DNA of 64,000 nucleotides, from the NCBI GenBank assembly GCA_050084985.1, contig JBITNC010000001.1:160270001-160334000 (forward strand), read 5' to 3'. Made by a program: the position numbers and the translations under genes. This DNA is from Nageia nagi (taxonomy: Eukaryota > Pinophyta). The notes under the pieces were generated by a model, which was not told the origin of the DNA, ran no database searches, and was given only the letters and a program-made list of their open reading frames with translations. Below are positions 36,151-48,657 of this stretch, in pieces; the stretch's first letter is position 1; each line of letters begins with the position of its first letter.

Positions 36151-39100
36151 TCTAAATAGTGTCTTTTTGGCTGCAAGGAGACTTGGGAATCATCTTATGC
36201 AGGCCATCTCTACTTGGAATCGATTTTGGATGAGTTTTCTTTCAATCTTTGACCATCTTTTTGCATTTTTGAGAACAAATTCGTGTCTTAGTTCAAACTC
36301 GTGATGGGTACTTGTTTAATTATACACTTGTTCAATAGTCTGCCAAATATCATGGTATTTGACAAATGACGTCATTCTCACCATAACTTAAATCTTATTA
36401 GTGTCACTAGTCTCGTCTATGTCTTGTTTACTCAAAAGTTGGGACTTCATAATCCTCGATAATAGAGTACCCATAGTTTAGTCTTTAGTAAAATGTTAAC
36501 TGACTTCTGACTCGGGAAAATGTACAAATAGATAATAAACAGAAAGCTTGAAAACAAATTTATTTTTTATTGTTTATTGATTTTGTTTATAGTTTATTGG
36601 TCAATAGATTAGAAGCTCTCTCTTGCTGAGAATATCTTTGATCAGATTATACATAATAATTCAAATTCATATGAAAATCAACGTCAAACCACTAAAGAAA
36701 ACAGATTATACACGCTGATTCATGTTTGAGTAGATGCAATTATGTTTAGGTAGGGGATAAGATGTCAGGGATTTATGTTCATCTTTCTATGTTTGATTGT
36801 TAAATTTTAACTTCTAAATAAATGTGAGCATGACTTTTCATACTTCACATTGTTCACGTCTTTTAATTCATGATTAGGATTGTTGTCAGAGGTTCTCTGG
36901 CAATTAGAACAAGGTTATATCATGTTTAATAAATTTTAGGGTAAGAGGCTCAACAACAATTTTTGCTTCAATATCCCTAAAATTACACATTTGTATGTTG
37001 ATTCTATTTCCGAAAACCTGTACTTTCAGTAGAAGTAATGTACAGAACCTTTTCAAGCTAATTTGGTTTGGAAAGGATGCTTAATTGATTGTGTATGAGT
37101 TTCATGTGCTAACAAATCAAAAGATAAACATTAATGCCACTATGAGAGCTCTTCTTATGCTATAACATAAACATTATTGACACTACGAGACTCTTCTTAT
37201 GTTGTAAGATAAATAACAATGTCATTATGGAACCTCTTCTGATACTATGCAAGAGTTTTTATTTTGATTAGTTTTGCTTGTATGTGTTATAAATTTATTA
37301 CTTTTGCTTGTATGTGTTATAAATTTATATATACGTAACATGCTTTGACATGCAAATATATGGTTTCTCATTTTAGAAAGAATTTTACCGTCTATAAATA
37401 CAAAATCTATAATTTTATAGAGAAATTTTCATGCCCCTATTGTTTCCACAGAAAACAAATTGCCATTTATGAAAACTTGAAACTTTTGGTGTAAAAGATT
37501 TTATTTTGATTGCTTGCATAAAAGGAAGTATGTTTAATTGATTTTGGCCAAAAAGGAATCCATTTATTCAACCTTATGTAAAAACTTGGTAAGTTTATTA
37601 CTTTGCGTTACAAAAGTTTTTACTTTGACAGCTTGTAAATTATGTTCAAGTGACTTTCTATCAATTTACTTATAATTTACATAAAAGTATAAAAGAAAAT
37701 ATCAATTTTAATCCATCCATAGTGTTTTCTCATGATACCATAGTTTCAGGCATATAGAAAAACTCTCTGAAGATTTAGGAAAAAATCTTGGTTGCTCTAG
37801 ACTTGGTTTAGAACATGCTATCTTGGGACATGAAGTCATTAACAAAAGGCCAAAGTTTCTTCAAAATACATATTTATAAGTTTTTTGGGCTGTAGCCAAC
37901 TCTTTAAGGATTGGAAAACTAGGTTAATGATTACTGATTGAAGTCGGAAAAGATAACGTAACTTAGTTGAGTCGAGGTTTTTGCTTCATCTCTTTATTTG
38001 AAGAGCACAATCTATCACCACATTTGTTGCTTGTTGGTCAACTCCTAGTAGTAGTATTGAGACCATTATCCCAATTCGCATCATCATTGTGGCCTTCCAT
38101 TGAAATGCTAGAACTCTTCTATTTTGGAGAAAATTGGAATTGGAGAATTAAGCTACATTTTTCTACAACACTTTTTTTTTTTGTTTTTTATAGCGTGCTT
38201 CCTATTCACTCTATGATTCATAATGTAAATTGTGGGAGTTTAAACTTCATCAAACTTTAAGGAAAGTTATATAAATAGAATTATTTGAACTCATTTGATC
38301 TTTAGTACTTTTGAAAAATTGTCATTTGTCAAATTAATGGAATTTAATTGAAAGTTATATAGAAATAACAATTTCGATATAAGATCATTTCATAAATTGA
38401 ATTGTATAAATAATAAAATAAATCATCCATTGAAATTTGAAAATTTGAGTTTTTTATATTTATAAGGAGGCATGAGCTTTAATTCAAAATTTATATTTTG
38501 TTTAGCTATAATCATATAGTTGAGATTGGAACCCATGACACTTTTGCTAAACCAAATCCTATTTACCTCCCTACAAATTGTTAAACGATTATATGACCTA
38601 CATCTAAGCAAGCAAACAAACTTTTATTTTGGATTACATCTATGTTGGGGTTTCATTTCTTATCATTATTATATTTTTTTCCTTGAGCCTGTGAGCACCA
38701 AATCGTTAAGACAATTTGTATTACGTCGGTTTCTCATTGTTTAGGTTGAGTTTGAGGATTTACAACCCTATCCCTACAAAGTTCATGAGGATAAAATTGG
38801 ATCCATATGATTTTGGATAAGAGTTTCATCTAGCTAAGGATTGAGATGAGTTTCCAAGTTTTGACCAATTCTACCAATGATTGATCTTGGAAAGAAACAC
38901 TATAGCATAAGCATCATGGAACAACCTTGTGAGGATTTAGACTATTTTTCCTATATATTTGATAAGTTCTAGGAATGGGTTCAAATTCGTTAGGAATAGA
39001 ACCGTAGGTGGCCATGATCATGGTACAATTTGAGATTGTATCCATGATTAATAAATAACCAAAACCTTCCTTTTCGAACATAAAAATTGTAAACTAATTC

Positions 39101-40670
39101 AATAACTAATTGAAATATGTTTAAAATAAAGATAAAATGGATATGCATTTTGTATCATTTATTTTTGTTAGTATCATCTTCTCTGAATGAATATGTATGA
39201 TTTTTAAATTGATTCTACAATACTCATTTTGCATGGATGGATGGACATACTTATTGTAGTTTTTAGAATTTTATTCTTACATTACATTTTTAAACAATAT
39301 TGCATAAAAGAATCATACTTTAATATATCATATCTTCTCTAGCATGTTATTCCTATTATTTTATTTTGAAAGTTAAATTCTTTATTTATCCTTGTATGCA
39401 TGCATTTGCAAGGATACTAACTTGCATATGGATGGTATTCCAATTTTTTAACAAAATTTATTGGCATTCTTGGTTAAATCTTGAACTCACTAAGATTGAA
39501 AAATCTCACACTCAATTGTATCTACTTTTTTAGAGACAAAACCCCAATTGAAGATTTCTAGTAACTTGGACCATTTCTATCACTTGAAACTTTATCATTT
39601 AGTGATTGAATACTTGCTATACACTCTTGTTGCAGAGAGAAATTTTAAATTTGATTTGATTCCATTGCTATAACTCACTTGTATGTTCATGGTTGTTATT
39701 CCAAATCAAAAAATAGGAAATGATATTGCTATTTGATTTATAAAATTGCTCTATAAATCTGTATGTTATGTTTTAGAAACTAATTATGATAGTGGTATTG
39801 GATTCAAGGTTGTAAAGATGTAAATGATTCTAATGAATATCAATGTGATTAATAGTTACTATTTACCATCTATTATTTTCTTTTGGCGATGCTACAGAGA
39901 AGTATTGGCTATCCTTAATGCATTGTTAGTTTTTGGTTACAGAAAATAGTTTGAATTGCATTTTGAATGTTCAAGTGATGTATCATTTCATATTCCTATT
40001 ATGTATTTCATTTTGATATGTATTCCTTCTTGGTTCTTATATCTATGGGCTAAATATCTTATAGAGAGGTGTCTCATATGAACCTTCCATGGTCATAATG
40101 AAGTTTCTAAACTATTTATGATGATGATGTTAGAGAGTTTATGTTGTACAATTTGAAATCAATTTATGGATAATGAAGTTACATATCAATGTATTAATTA
40201 AAAGTAATTAAAGATTACTTTTAATCTATACTTCTATTAACATGTGCTTGTAATGATCATGGTTAACAATGGGAACTTTTTGATTAATGTATGTGGAAAG
40301 TACAACATATACTTATATTGTATAACCCAGTATAATAGAACAGTTGCAAAGTAAGAAATGATGATGTTAAAAATAAAGATTATATGTTTACATAGCCAAA
40401 TAATAGTTGTGTTGAGGTAATATAGTAGTTTGTAAATAATTATATTTTACTTATGAAATCACATGCCAATTTTGTTTAAATAGTTTCTAAGAAATTATAT
40501 TCTACTTATGAAATTAACAGAAAATATTTGTTCATAAAGTTCAAATTAAGCAAATGCGGAACAATGATCTCATAATCTTATGTGTCTAGTATGCATGCAT
40601 GGTAATGATTATTTATATTTGTTTCCTTTCATAACTTATTTATATAATATGTTATTATTTTTTCTTTATG
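36150..40670. other. CACTA-like element interior, no identifiable gene
   Basis: AT-rich with scattered short open stretches. One at 37,967-38,260 (97 codons, plus; FASSLWPSIEMLELFYFGEN) is the longest, but I do not recognise it. A tRNA-promoter-like stretch on the minus strand near 38,520-38,600 (gggttccaatctc) may be an old SINE head. 37,250-37,330 contains an imperfect direct repeat of 'ttttgcttgtatgtgttataaattta'. Confidence 0.4.
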
Positions 40671-40677
40671 CAAAAAT

Positions 40678-41003
40678 GTATTGATGAACTCAAACAAGGG
40701 GATAAAGTTACGGTATTGGATCCATTTGATGGTGATGTTGTGGGCATTGGACAAATTCATTCTATATAAATTATACATGGAGTCAACTTGAAAGGAACAA
40801 GAGATACAAATGTAAACATTTTAAAGATTATAAGTAATGTACCCCTTGCTTATGAGGAAAAAAGTAGATGGAGCTACTTACCTAAAAGAGAAAGAGGGAT
40901 CCTTCACATGATGGCCACTAAAGTATTTGTAAAAAATGACTGTGTAGTTGATCAACATGTTTATCTTGTACTATTTGTTAGACATCATGACTCACAACTT
41001 TAA
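40678..41003 (+). pseudogene. Exon-like piece of the CACTA-like element's gene
   Basis: The plus strand reads LKQGDKVTVLDPFDGDVVGI, a stop at about 40,768, then an open run with VNLKGTRDTNVNILKI and SRWSYLPKRERGILHMMATK ending at a TAA (41,003). The pattern (V-x-L … VA/VG-x-G-x-I … HG … V-x-V) recalls the C-terminal domain often found in plant Ptta/En/Spm transposon proteins. Position near the right end and orientation fit a terminal exon. The domain assignment is from memory and tentative. Confidence 0.35.
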
Positions 41004-41394
41004 GTATTATTTTATTTTTGTTATTTAGGGATTTTAATTATAAAGGTATTTTTGATAGAGTTGGAAGCTCTTATACAACTTTGATATTTTTATTATTTTT
41101 ACATATACACTCTTAGACATCTTATAATTTGATATGTATATTTCTATTAATACTTTTTAATTTCACATTAGCTTTATTTATCATGATGTTGAATCAATCC
41201 TTTAATTTTAGCTTGTTGTATCTTGTTTGAATGTTTAATATTTTTATTTACTTTTATCTTTTTAGTTCAAGTTTAATATTATGCTATTTTTGCATTATAA
41301 AATATATGGTGTTTAATAAATTAATTATTTCATGGCTTTATTTATGACCAACTAATGGTAATCAATAAATAAAAATCACTAAATTTATTACTAA

Positions 41395-41700
41395 TGCAAT
41401 GAAACACACATGATGAATGCAATGACTAAAGATATGACTAAATAGAGGATCACATTAATGACTAAATATATGATTAAATTAATGACTAAATATACTACTA
41501 AATATATGACTAAATTAATTATTAAATATATGAATAAATTAATTATTAAGTATATGACTAAATCAATAATTTAATTAATGACTAAATATATGATTAAATC
41601 AATGACTAAATATACTACTAAATTCATGATTAAATCGATGACTAAATCAATAACCAAATAAATGACTAACATAGTTTAGTCATAAATTTGGTCATGAGAT
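41395..41700. repeat. Subterminal repeat array 'atgactaaat' of the CACTA-like element
   Basis: About twenty loosely spaced copies of 'atgactaaat', 'atgattaaat' and 'ataaccaaat' within 300 bp. Related units in both orientations occur at the left end (35,190-35,320). In CACTA elements such arrays bind the element's own DNA-binding protein; here that is inferred from position. Confidence 0.8.
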
Positions 41701-41780
41701 AAATGATCGGTAATAAACTACTAATGATCATGTGATCAAAAATAGTCATTTGTCTACAATTTTTAGTATTTTATTTAGTC

Positions 41781-42731
41781 AATATTTTTCATCAATATGA
41801 CCATGTTTATCACAATTACTACACTGCCTACTATCACCTTCTTTTTTTAAAATATTACTAGTCTTAGTTTCATTTTTACTTTTTCTTTTATCTTGAGATT
41901 TACCTTTCTCTTATCCTTCCCTTGAATTAGAAGCCTTCTTGGATTCATCATATTGTCTCCTTGCTTTACCATCATCCTCTAAGTATTACACTTGCACACA
42001 CACTTGATCAAGACTAGTAGGATTAAACAACATGATAGTCTTTTGCAAATAACTATGTAACCCTATAATGTACTTCATTCAAGTTTGAGGATCTTTTATT
42101 GAAATCCAAAGCAAAGTAGCTTGTTTCCTAAATTTTGTAGTGTAATTTTGAACATTTTACCCTCTTTGTTATCTAAAGAATTGCCATTTCATCAATTGTT
42201 TATTATGATATCTTAATAGATAAAATTGAGCTCTTAACAACTTTTTAAATTCATTTTAGGAAAATATTTTTGATAAGTGTTCATTACTAAGAGTTTCTAT
42301 ATGGATTTCCCACCAAACTAAAGCATGTCCACTCATATTTAATCTATTAAAAGAGATTTTATCAACATCATTTACAACACCATGAATTTAAAAATAAACT
42401 TCCAATTGTTTCAACCAATTGATCAACTTTTTTGCATCAACCTCTTCTCTAGAAGTAGGAACGTCCACTTTGGCCTCCACCTTGAATGAAAATTAATTTG
42501 ATAAAGATGATGAATTAGTCTTCCAACTACATCTTGATGTATTTGATTGATATTTACATTTGTTCCAATAGATAACAACTTATCAAAATGACCCAAATAG
42601 TTCTCCATTATTGAAAATCTCCTTTCAAAATTGGTATTCGATATGGTACAAACAACAAATTGTTTCTCCTTTGCATTATCTATTTTTTTCACTTTGTACA
42701 TTTTACTAATATTAGTATCCTTTGGAATCAA
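41781..42731 (-). pseudogene. Chromovirus gag relic with zinc knuckle
   Basis: The open part is 42,423-42,731 (102 codons, includes MENYLGHFDKLLSIGTNVNI). Reading on with frame changes gives typical gag helices (ALVWWEIHIETL near 42,300 and a W..F…F…Y-type stretch near 42,200) and a Lys-rich stretch before the zinc knuckle CSNCDKHGHIDEKY at 41,781-41,827. The last Cys of the CX2CX4HX4C pattern is Tyr. The CACTA-like insert follows directly. No intact product is possible. Confidence 0.75.
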
Positions 42732-42825
42732 CTTTAGTCTTTAAGTTCTTCTCTAGAACATCAAAAATCACATAAGTGGTGGCCTAAAATCCCAAAAATT
42801 TGGGCCCTAAATTTTACATATAAAA

Positions 42826-42837
42826 GCTCTAATACCA
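42826..42837 (-). promoter_or_regulatory. Primer binding site of the chromovirus
   Basis: On the minus strand TGGTATTAGAGC follows two bases after the end of the 5' LTR. It differs by one base from the site complementary to the 3' end of plant initiator-Met tRNA (TGGTATCAGAGC), the usual primer for Ty3/gypsy elements. Confidence 0.8.
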
Positions 42838-42839
42838 CA

Positions 42840-43566
42840 TGATCTGTATTACTATATGCTTATAGCATAGGTAGATCCTCACTTACATATTTTAAAGAAA
42901 CTAAATATTCACCATGAGATCATACAAATTGTATACAAATTTGAAATTGCATAATGTAAATCTACAAAAACTAGCAATCTCAAACATACAACAAGATCAA
43001 CATAGTGATTTACCCTAGTTCAGTTAATGTGGGCTAATTCAACATGGAACTAGAGCCTTCTCTTCTCATTGTCTATGGATATTACAATATTACATACATA
43101 GAGAAATACCATCAACATAATAAAAATACAATCTCCTATAATTACTACAATCTCCTACAACATGAAAAAAATTTTAGAACTACAAAAACTATGGAATGAC
43201 ACTTTATCTCCCTTCAAATTATTACAATACCAAAATCCTAAAACTCTTTACAACACCCATCTTCTCTTCTATGGAATTAAAGAGTAGCACACCATTAAAT
43301 AAGCTTAAAACTATTTCCAAGACATCAATTGAAGAAATTGAACCACTCAACTTCCCAAAACATCAATGTCCCTTCAACTTCCCCTGGTAACTTATCAAGA
43401 CGCATGTAGTTAATGGCCTAATTACAATATATTGCATGACTAGAGGTATGGTTATGTACATTTATCAACTCTAAATTATAATCTTTGGTCTATCTCCAAT
43501 CATAGATACCTCTATAATGAGTACTGTTCCTACAAAGATCCACTTGACATGATCCAATTTGATTGA
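42840..43566 (-). repeat. 5' LTR of the chromovirus
   Basis: About 727 bp, matching 30,882-31,610, for example 'gccttctcttctcattgtctatggatatta' and 'catcaatgtcccttcaacttcccc' blocks. Right flank ATTTT followed by segment B sequence that lines up with A from 8,167. Confidence 0.85.
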
Positions 43567-43679
43567 ATTTTTAATTGATATCCTATGTTTATGGGTGTGA
43601 TTTATCTCAAGAAATAAAAATATGAACATTTTTTTCAACTAAAATCCAACAACATCCTGATGTTTTTTTGATTCTTATA

Positions 43680-44060
43680 TCTAACACCAATATCCTTAAT
43701 TTTTGAACATTATCTCGAATTCCCAATACAACATAAATATTTAAAATATTAATATAAGATGGAGTATATTTTGAATCCAATAAAAAAGGGTTATTACCAT
43801 ATATTCCCTAATCCCACATTATTATATGATCTAGAAACACTACGAAGACACCACCAAACATATAATTTAGGTTTTTTAGGGATCTTAAAAATGAAGTTCA
43901 AAGCTTCATCAAAATAGTATAAATGTATAATGATTGATCCCAAGAATAAGGAAATAAGAGTGACTCATGCTATTAAAGTTTTTATAACTCTCATCCATTA
44001 GACTTGCATGGATATATGCAAGTAGATCACACAGATTATATTATAAGTGTTGGTTCCTAA
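43680..44060 (-). pseudogene. PPR C-terminal fragment, segment B
   Basis: Counterpart of 8,290-8,652. The minus-strand pattern of a PPR E-type end is still readable in pieces (the block inverse to 'tttaggtttttagggatcttaaaaatgaagtt' matches the VxxxMPKKPKLxVW region) but no long frame survives and about 30 bp are missing relative to A. Confidence 0.45.
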
Positions 44061-44219
44061 GTGATTAATTAAATTAAAGTATTAAAGGCATTTATGTTAT
44101 ATGCATTAATAACATTATTTATTTTTACATATATTTATTACCAATGAAATATAATATGGTTTCCTTTCTACTTGAAAGCAAGCACAATTTCATAATGCAA
44201 GACTCTTTTGATCATGTAT

Positions 44220-44760
44220 TACTTTGCATCACTAGTAATATCGATAACAACATTCTCCATTTTGAAATGTAATTTTCCAATTCAACATAAATTTCAATAA
44301 TAGAATATAATATTCAACATATTTAGGCTTAAAAAAATCATTGTTACTATAAAATCCCTAATTCGTACATTCTTATGTGATTTATAGATACCATGCAAAC
44401 ACATCCACACACCCAATTTAGATTTTGTGGGTATTTTGGAAATGAAGTTAAAAAATTCCTCACAATAGCCTACACATAGAAGGTTATTTATATTACATAC
44501 ATAATGATCAATCCCCAAGAACAATATGCATGTTGAGAGATTTCTTCTTAAGGTTATGCACTTTCGATTCACACCTAATAATTGCATCTGCTTAAATGTA
44601 TGTATAGCCTTTTTTTAAAATCCATTTTGTGCATATCTCTTAATAATTGTAGTCCATGAAACTATGCTACATCATGCTATAGTCTTTTCAAAAAATCCAT
44701 TTTTTGCATTCATTACAATTGATGTATCTATTTTTGCATCATGGATCTTGTAAAATAATT
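44220..44760 (-). pseudogene. PPR fragment, segment B
   Basis: Counterpart of 8,847-9,480. The open part (44,294-44,587, 97 codons) starts MQLLGVNRKCITLRRNLSTC, the typical 'MQxxGVxPxxxTxxxILxAC' repeat opening, then GIDHYVCNINNLLCVGYCEE and KSKLGVWMCLHGIYKSHKN. The frame breaks before the YVLLSNIY-type end that A retains. The preceding VSW…NGF module is at 44,590-44,690. Confidence 0.7.
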
Positions 44761-44929
44761 CTTAATCCTTGTATATTTTAATTGATATTTATTATATTTA
44801 GCAACTTGATAGATTAAATACATGTTATACTTTAATAATATCCTATTTCTCAATCTTGATATATTTTCATAGTTGGAAATTATCAACTTGATAGTATGAT
44901 GAGTAGTACTTATATCTATAAAAAAAGAA

Positions 44930-45760
44930 TAAGAAAGACACAAAAGTTAGATGATTCTGTTATAATAAATAAGACCTAATGACTAGATTAATGCAATAAA
45001 GTATATTTAAGGAGGAAGTTAAAAAGTATCTAAGGGATAACATAACTAAATTTAATGGTGATAATGCTTTAAGTAAGGCTGATGATGATTTGGATACCGA
45101 CAAAGGTAAGTAGATCATGCAAGAAATTTTTTCATGATTTTGATTATTCATAGTTTTCATGTTACATGGCATAATGATGTTTGGATATTGCCCAATGTAG
45201 AGAAGTTAATTCTAGGTTATCACACCTCAAAATTTATAAATCAAATAATGAAATATCTAACAATACTATAAAAAAATTCAAGCAATACATTAGACTTTCA
45301 TCTTACTTGGGTCTAGTAGTAAGGGAGCTTGTCCCTGCCACCTATATAGAATCCAAAGTAGACTAAAAAAAAATTAAAAATAGTTGTTAGATAATGATTA
45401 AGATAATTTAGTAACCAACATATTTCATTGTATCCATTTATGAATACTAATATAAATGTTGTATTTAATAAGATATTGGTTTAATGTAGTAAAAATATAT
45501 CATTCTAGATATAATGGAGAAATGAGTGTTGATTATCATGGATAAACTATGGTATGATAGTAAGCATCAACTTATGAAAAAGAAATATGATAAGTATGAT
45601 AATGAAATATATATAATTTCTAATACCCCACCACTTATAACATGAGTATATTGGGAAGCCTTTATGAATTGTAGGAATAATAAGAACATTAAGGCAAGTA
45701 CTAGCCATTTTGATATTATAGTTCATATCATTTTTATATTCATGTAAAATTTATGGATAA
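44930..45760 (+). pseudogene. Possible Ptta/En/Spm-type transposase relic (copy B)
   Basis: Counterpart of 9,560-10,370. SSYLGLVVRELVPATYIESK lies in an open stretch at 45,181-45,366. The later block is broken (stop before the Trp at about 45,645) but EAFMNCRNN remains. Agreement of the two copies suggests this was once coding. Confidence 0.35.
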
Positions 45761-46890
45761 TATTTCTCTTGCAAATGAATTTATTTATTATTTTCCTCAT
45801 TTTGTTGTAGTTAATGAGGAAAAAGAATAAATAAAATTGATCTTATAAATATCGCATACATACTATTGATTAAAACAATTAGATATCTTAGGAAGAAGAA
45901 TATAGGAAATCATCATATAAGTAAGTTGAAATCATTTGAGATATAATTATTAAAACCATTTGAGAAATGAAGATTCATATCCAAACCTATTCCAAAATTA
46001 TAATTCCAAAATGAAGTAAATCATATATAATAATCACACAACCATAATTAAACATAAGAGATTTACCCTTGTTTACCTTATTTGGGCTACATCTAGATAA
46101 GGTTAAAAGCGACCAAGAAGATATTCTTGTTTTAATTTAAAAACTTATTCTTTGTTTGGTCCTTCTAAGATAAAACTCTAAAATTTGCATAAGCAAATTC
46201 TAAGAGTTATATAGGAAAAGAAACATAATAATATATTCAACTATAAAGAGTATAGAAAATACTCGTATTTATGCATTAAAGGTTTTCCTCACTTAGTAAA
46301 AAGTTTGATCTGAATGAAGACTAAATTAACTAAAAATAAAACATGATTAAAAGCTATATACCAAAAATAATCCTTCATCATTCTCATAATCAATTCTAAC
46401 ACTTATCCTTTTTATTTTCTATATGGCTTTAGATTCATTATTTCTATTATCACTTCTACTTGTATGATTCACACCTTTAGTTTGGTATAGATTTCTAAGC
46501 TATTACAACCTTACCTATGGGAAATTTATCCAAATAATAATGTGATACATATAATATAAGATAAGTTTTTATATGCTTATTCAATATGTTATTCTACTTT
46601 GTTTTAATATAGAATAGTGGGCTGAATGCTCTTTCATTTTACATTGAGGATAAAATTATAATTTGATATAATTTTGATTCAAAATACATTTTTGGATGCA
46701 TTGTAAATGAATATGGTAGTGTGAAGTGGTAGGAATCGATGGTGGCTAGCATGTATTAGTTGGATAGTGTTTTCAATGATGAGCAAACAATTAAAAGTTT
46801 TTATTTCAAGTGCTAAGTACCATATCTTGATGTAATTCATCTTGTAATTTGGTATGGTTGTTAACATATTTGGGTTAGAATATTTATTTT

Positions 46891-46950
46891 GAGGTGTTTA
46901 TTGTTATTATAAGGTGTTTATTGTTAGTATGAGGTGTTTATTGTTATTAC
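46891..46950. repeat. Minisatellite, 20 bp x 3, in the 5' LTR
   Basis: Three back-to-back units of gaggtgtttattgttattat with one or two changes each. The lone LTR in segment A has a single unit (about 13,996-14,018) and the 3' LTR lacks the region, so the expansion is private to this LTR. Confidence 0.9.
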
Positions 46951-47635
46951 TAGCCTACAAACATTTATTATTGGACTATTTGAATCCAAAGAGTATAAGT
47001 TGAGTTGTAAAAGTTGAATTTGGACTAAGTCAGTTGCATTGGGATCCTTGTGAAGACCAGGATAGTATGAAGAGTGGATTTTAGTTATTATTTATCTTTA
47101 TCATTGTAACCACTTAAATCCATTTTTAATATCCTTTAATATTATAAAAAGAGACTAATGGAGAGTGGAAGGGGTGCAAAAAATATTAGGAAAAGATTTA
47201 TGAAAACAAAGAGAAGAGATATCTCTTAGTAAAATTTTGAGAGTCGAATTGAGAGCCCATTTCTTAGAGGGAATTGGGAGAGATTTTATGATAGTAAAAG
47301 CATAAGCAATTGAATTATTTGATAGTCTAGTGGGAATTGTTATGGTATTATATGGAAAAATCCATTTAGATATTGGAGGCCTCAAGAAAATGGCATTGTA
47401 CTCACTTTTCATCACAGTTCAAACATGATAGATATACCCACATTGGATGAATGAAGGTATATCAATATCACATTTTATGGTGAATGATTTCTCTCTTTTA
47501 ATTATTTTGGTAACTATTTTGTTGTTTATGATTCCTTAAATATTGAATTTTTTGCAAGGACTACAAATATACAAGTGTGAGAATTTATTGTGTTAATCTT
47601 AGAATGCCAAGGAAAATAGGGTTTACGGATCAAGT

Positions 47636-47648
47636 TGGAATCAGAGCT
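47636..47648 (+). promoter_or_regulatory. Primer binding site of the compact LTR element
   Basis: TGGAATCAGAGCT, three bases after the LTR end (ggatca). It differs by one base from the initiator-Met tRNA site TGGTATCAGAGCT. Confidence 0.7.
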
Positions 47649-47742
47649 GTTCATGTTGGGAACTAATTGTTAAGCAATATTGGGTGTTTAGTTTGCTTAT
47701 TTTTGGACTATTAATATTTTTACAAGTGCAAGTTATTTTACC

Positions 47743-48657
47743 ATGAGTACAAAGATGGTTTCAATTAGTGAACTACAAGACAAAATTTCCAAGTTGGAAA
47801 GAATGTTGAAGAAAATGGTCAAAAGAATTGATTACTTGGAGAGCCAAAGGAAACCCCATGATTATGCTAGAGTAGGAGGAAATAATATTATTCTTCCCAA
47901 AGCTTCTATGTCATCAAGTGTTGGTGACAAGAAAGAGAATCTTTATTGTGTAAAAGATGATGGCATTATGAAGAAGAAGAAAACAAGATCTTGTTACTTA
48001 TGTGGTAAGAGATGTCATATCAAGACTCAATGCTAGAATTTTTATCTAGAATTGTAGCCAAATAAATCCAAAGATCACAATAAATCCAAGATCATCAAGA
48101 AGGTGTATAAAAGGAAAGAGAAGCCTTCTATAGTTTCAAAATTTGGATGTGATGAACCTAAGAAGAAGATGACCCTTATAGGAATCAAAAGTACTTATTC
48201 TTGAAATCGACATGAGGATATTTTTTTCATGAAGGTATAAGAAAAGATGATAAAATTTGATGCACTCTTTGATCTTGCATCTTAATCTAATTGATTGCTG
48301 AAGATCTTATTAATAGACTGGGTTTGCCCATGATTTCACATCCTTATCAATATGGTTGGATGAGTGCTAATAGTGAAGTTAAAGTAACTCAATAATATCA
48401 TTTTAAATTTGAAATTATTCCATAATTTATTGATGATGTAGTAGTGAATGTTGTTCCATTGGGGATACATGGTATTATGTTTGGTAGTCTATATACGTTT
48501 GATAGGAAGTATGTTTGGTAGTCTGTATGTGTTTCATTGTTATGAGAACAAATATTATCTCATGAAAGATGAGATAACATTCAAAATCAATCCTTTACAA
48601 TATATTATCAAATCACCTCTATTGGTTAGTGTGATCAAGAAAGAATTAGAGGAGTGA
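47743..48657 (+). pseudogene. gag zinc-knuckle and aspartic protease relic of the compact element
   Basis: The ATG lies 110 bp after the LTR. Residues 7-37 (from SISELQDKISKLERMLKKMV on) form a heptad-patterned coiled coil. Residues 84-97 (CYLCGKRCHIKTQC) are a complete CX2CX4HX4C zinc knuckle, followed at once by TAG. Reading on, with more stops, gives a retroviral-type protease region: FDALFDLAS (the active-site D-S/T-G has become D-L-A), then in changing frames LGLPMISHPYQYGW near 48,320-48,360 and DVVVNVVPLGIHGIMFGSLY at about 48,435-48,495, ending with an open run to 48,657. This gag-RVP layout is common in plant LTR elements. Inactive. Confidence 0.7.

Larger units (their letters stand above)
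35170..41780 (+). mobile_element. CACTA-like (En/Spm-type) DNA transposon nested in the chromovirus
   Basis: The left end starts CACTAGTAGAATTTTGG. The right end is a worn inverse ending in ...ttgtctacaatttttagtattttatttagtc. Inverted similarity between the ends includes 'TAGA.ATATGACTAT' against 'TAGACAAATGACTAT'. The insert splits the chromovirus coding frame right behind its zinc knuckle (…DEK on one side, NKMKTNVVVL on the other). Subterminal DNA at both ends is full of 'atgactaaa/ttagtcat' units, typical of CACTA elements. A 3-bp target duplication is not clear. The interior is largely without recognisable genes apart from one exon-like piece at the right. Confidence 0.65.
30882..43566 (-). 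mobile_element. Ty3/gypsy chromovirus LTR retrotransposon with nested CACTA element
   Basis: 12,685 bp flanked by ATTTT (30,877-30,881 and 43,567-43,571). Segment A has the unoccupied site with one ATTTT (8,162-8,166) and matching sequence on both sides. Element order on the minus strand: 5' LTR, initiator-Met-type primer site, gag with zinc knuckle, protease, RT, RNase H, integrase, chromodomain-like tail, polypurine tract, 3' LTR. Without the CACTA insert it would be about 6.1 kb, normal for chromoviruses. Genes carry many stops. The two LTRs look roughly 85 percent alike by eye, so the insertion is old, but younger than the A/B duplication. Confidence 0.9.

Noticed and set aside
41395-41700. 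CRISPR-like regular repeats
   Set aside because: Spacing is irregular and units are short and variable. The position at a transposon end and the plant context explain them as subterminal repeats.
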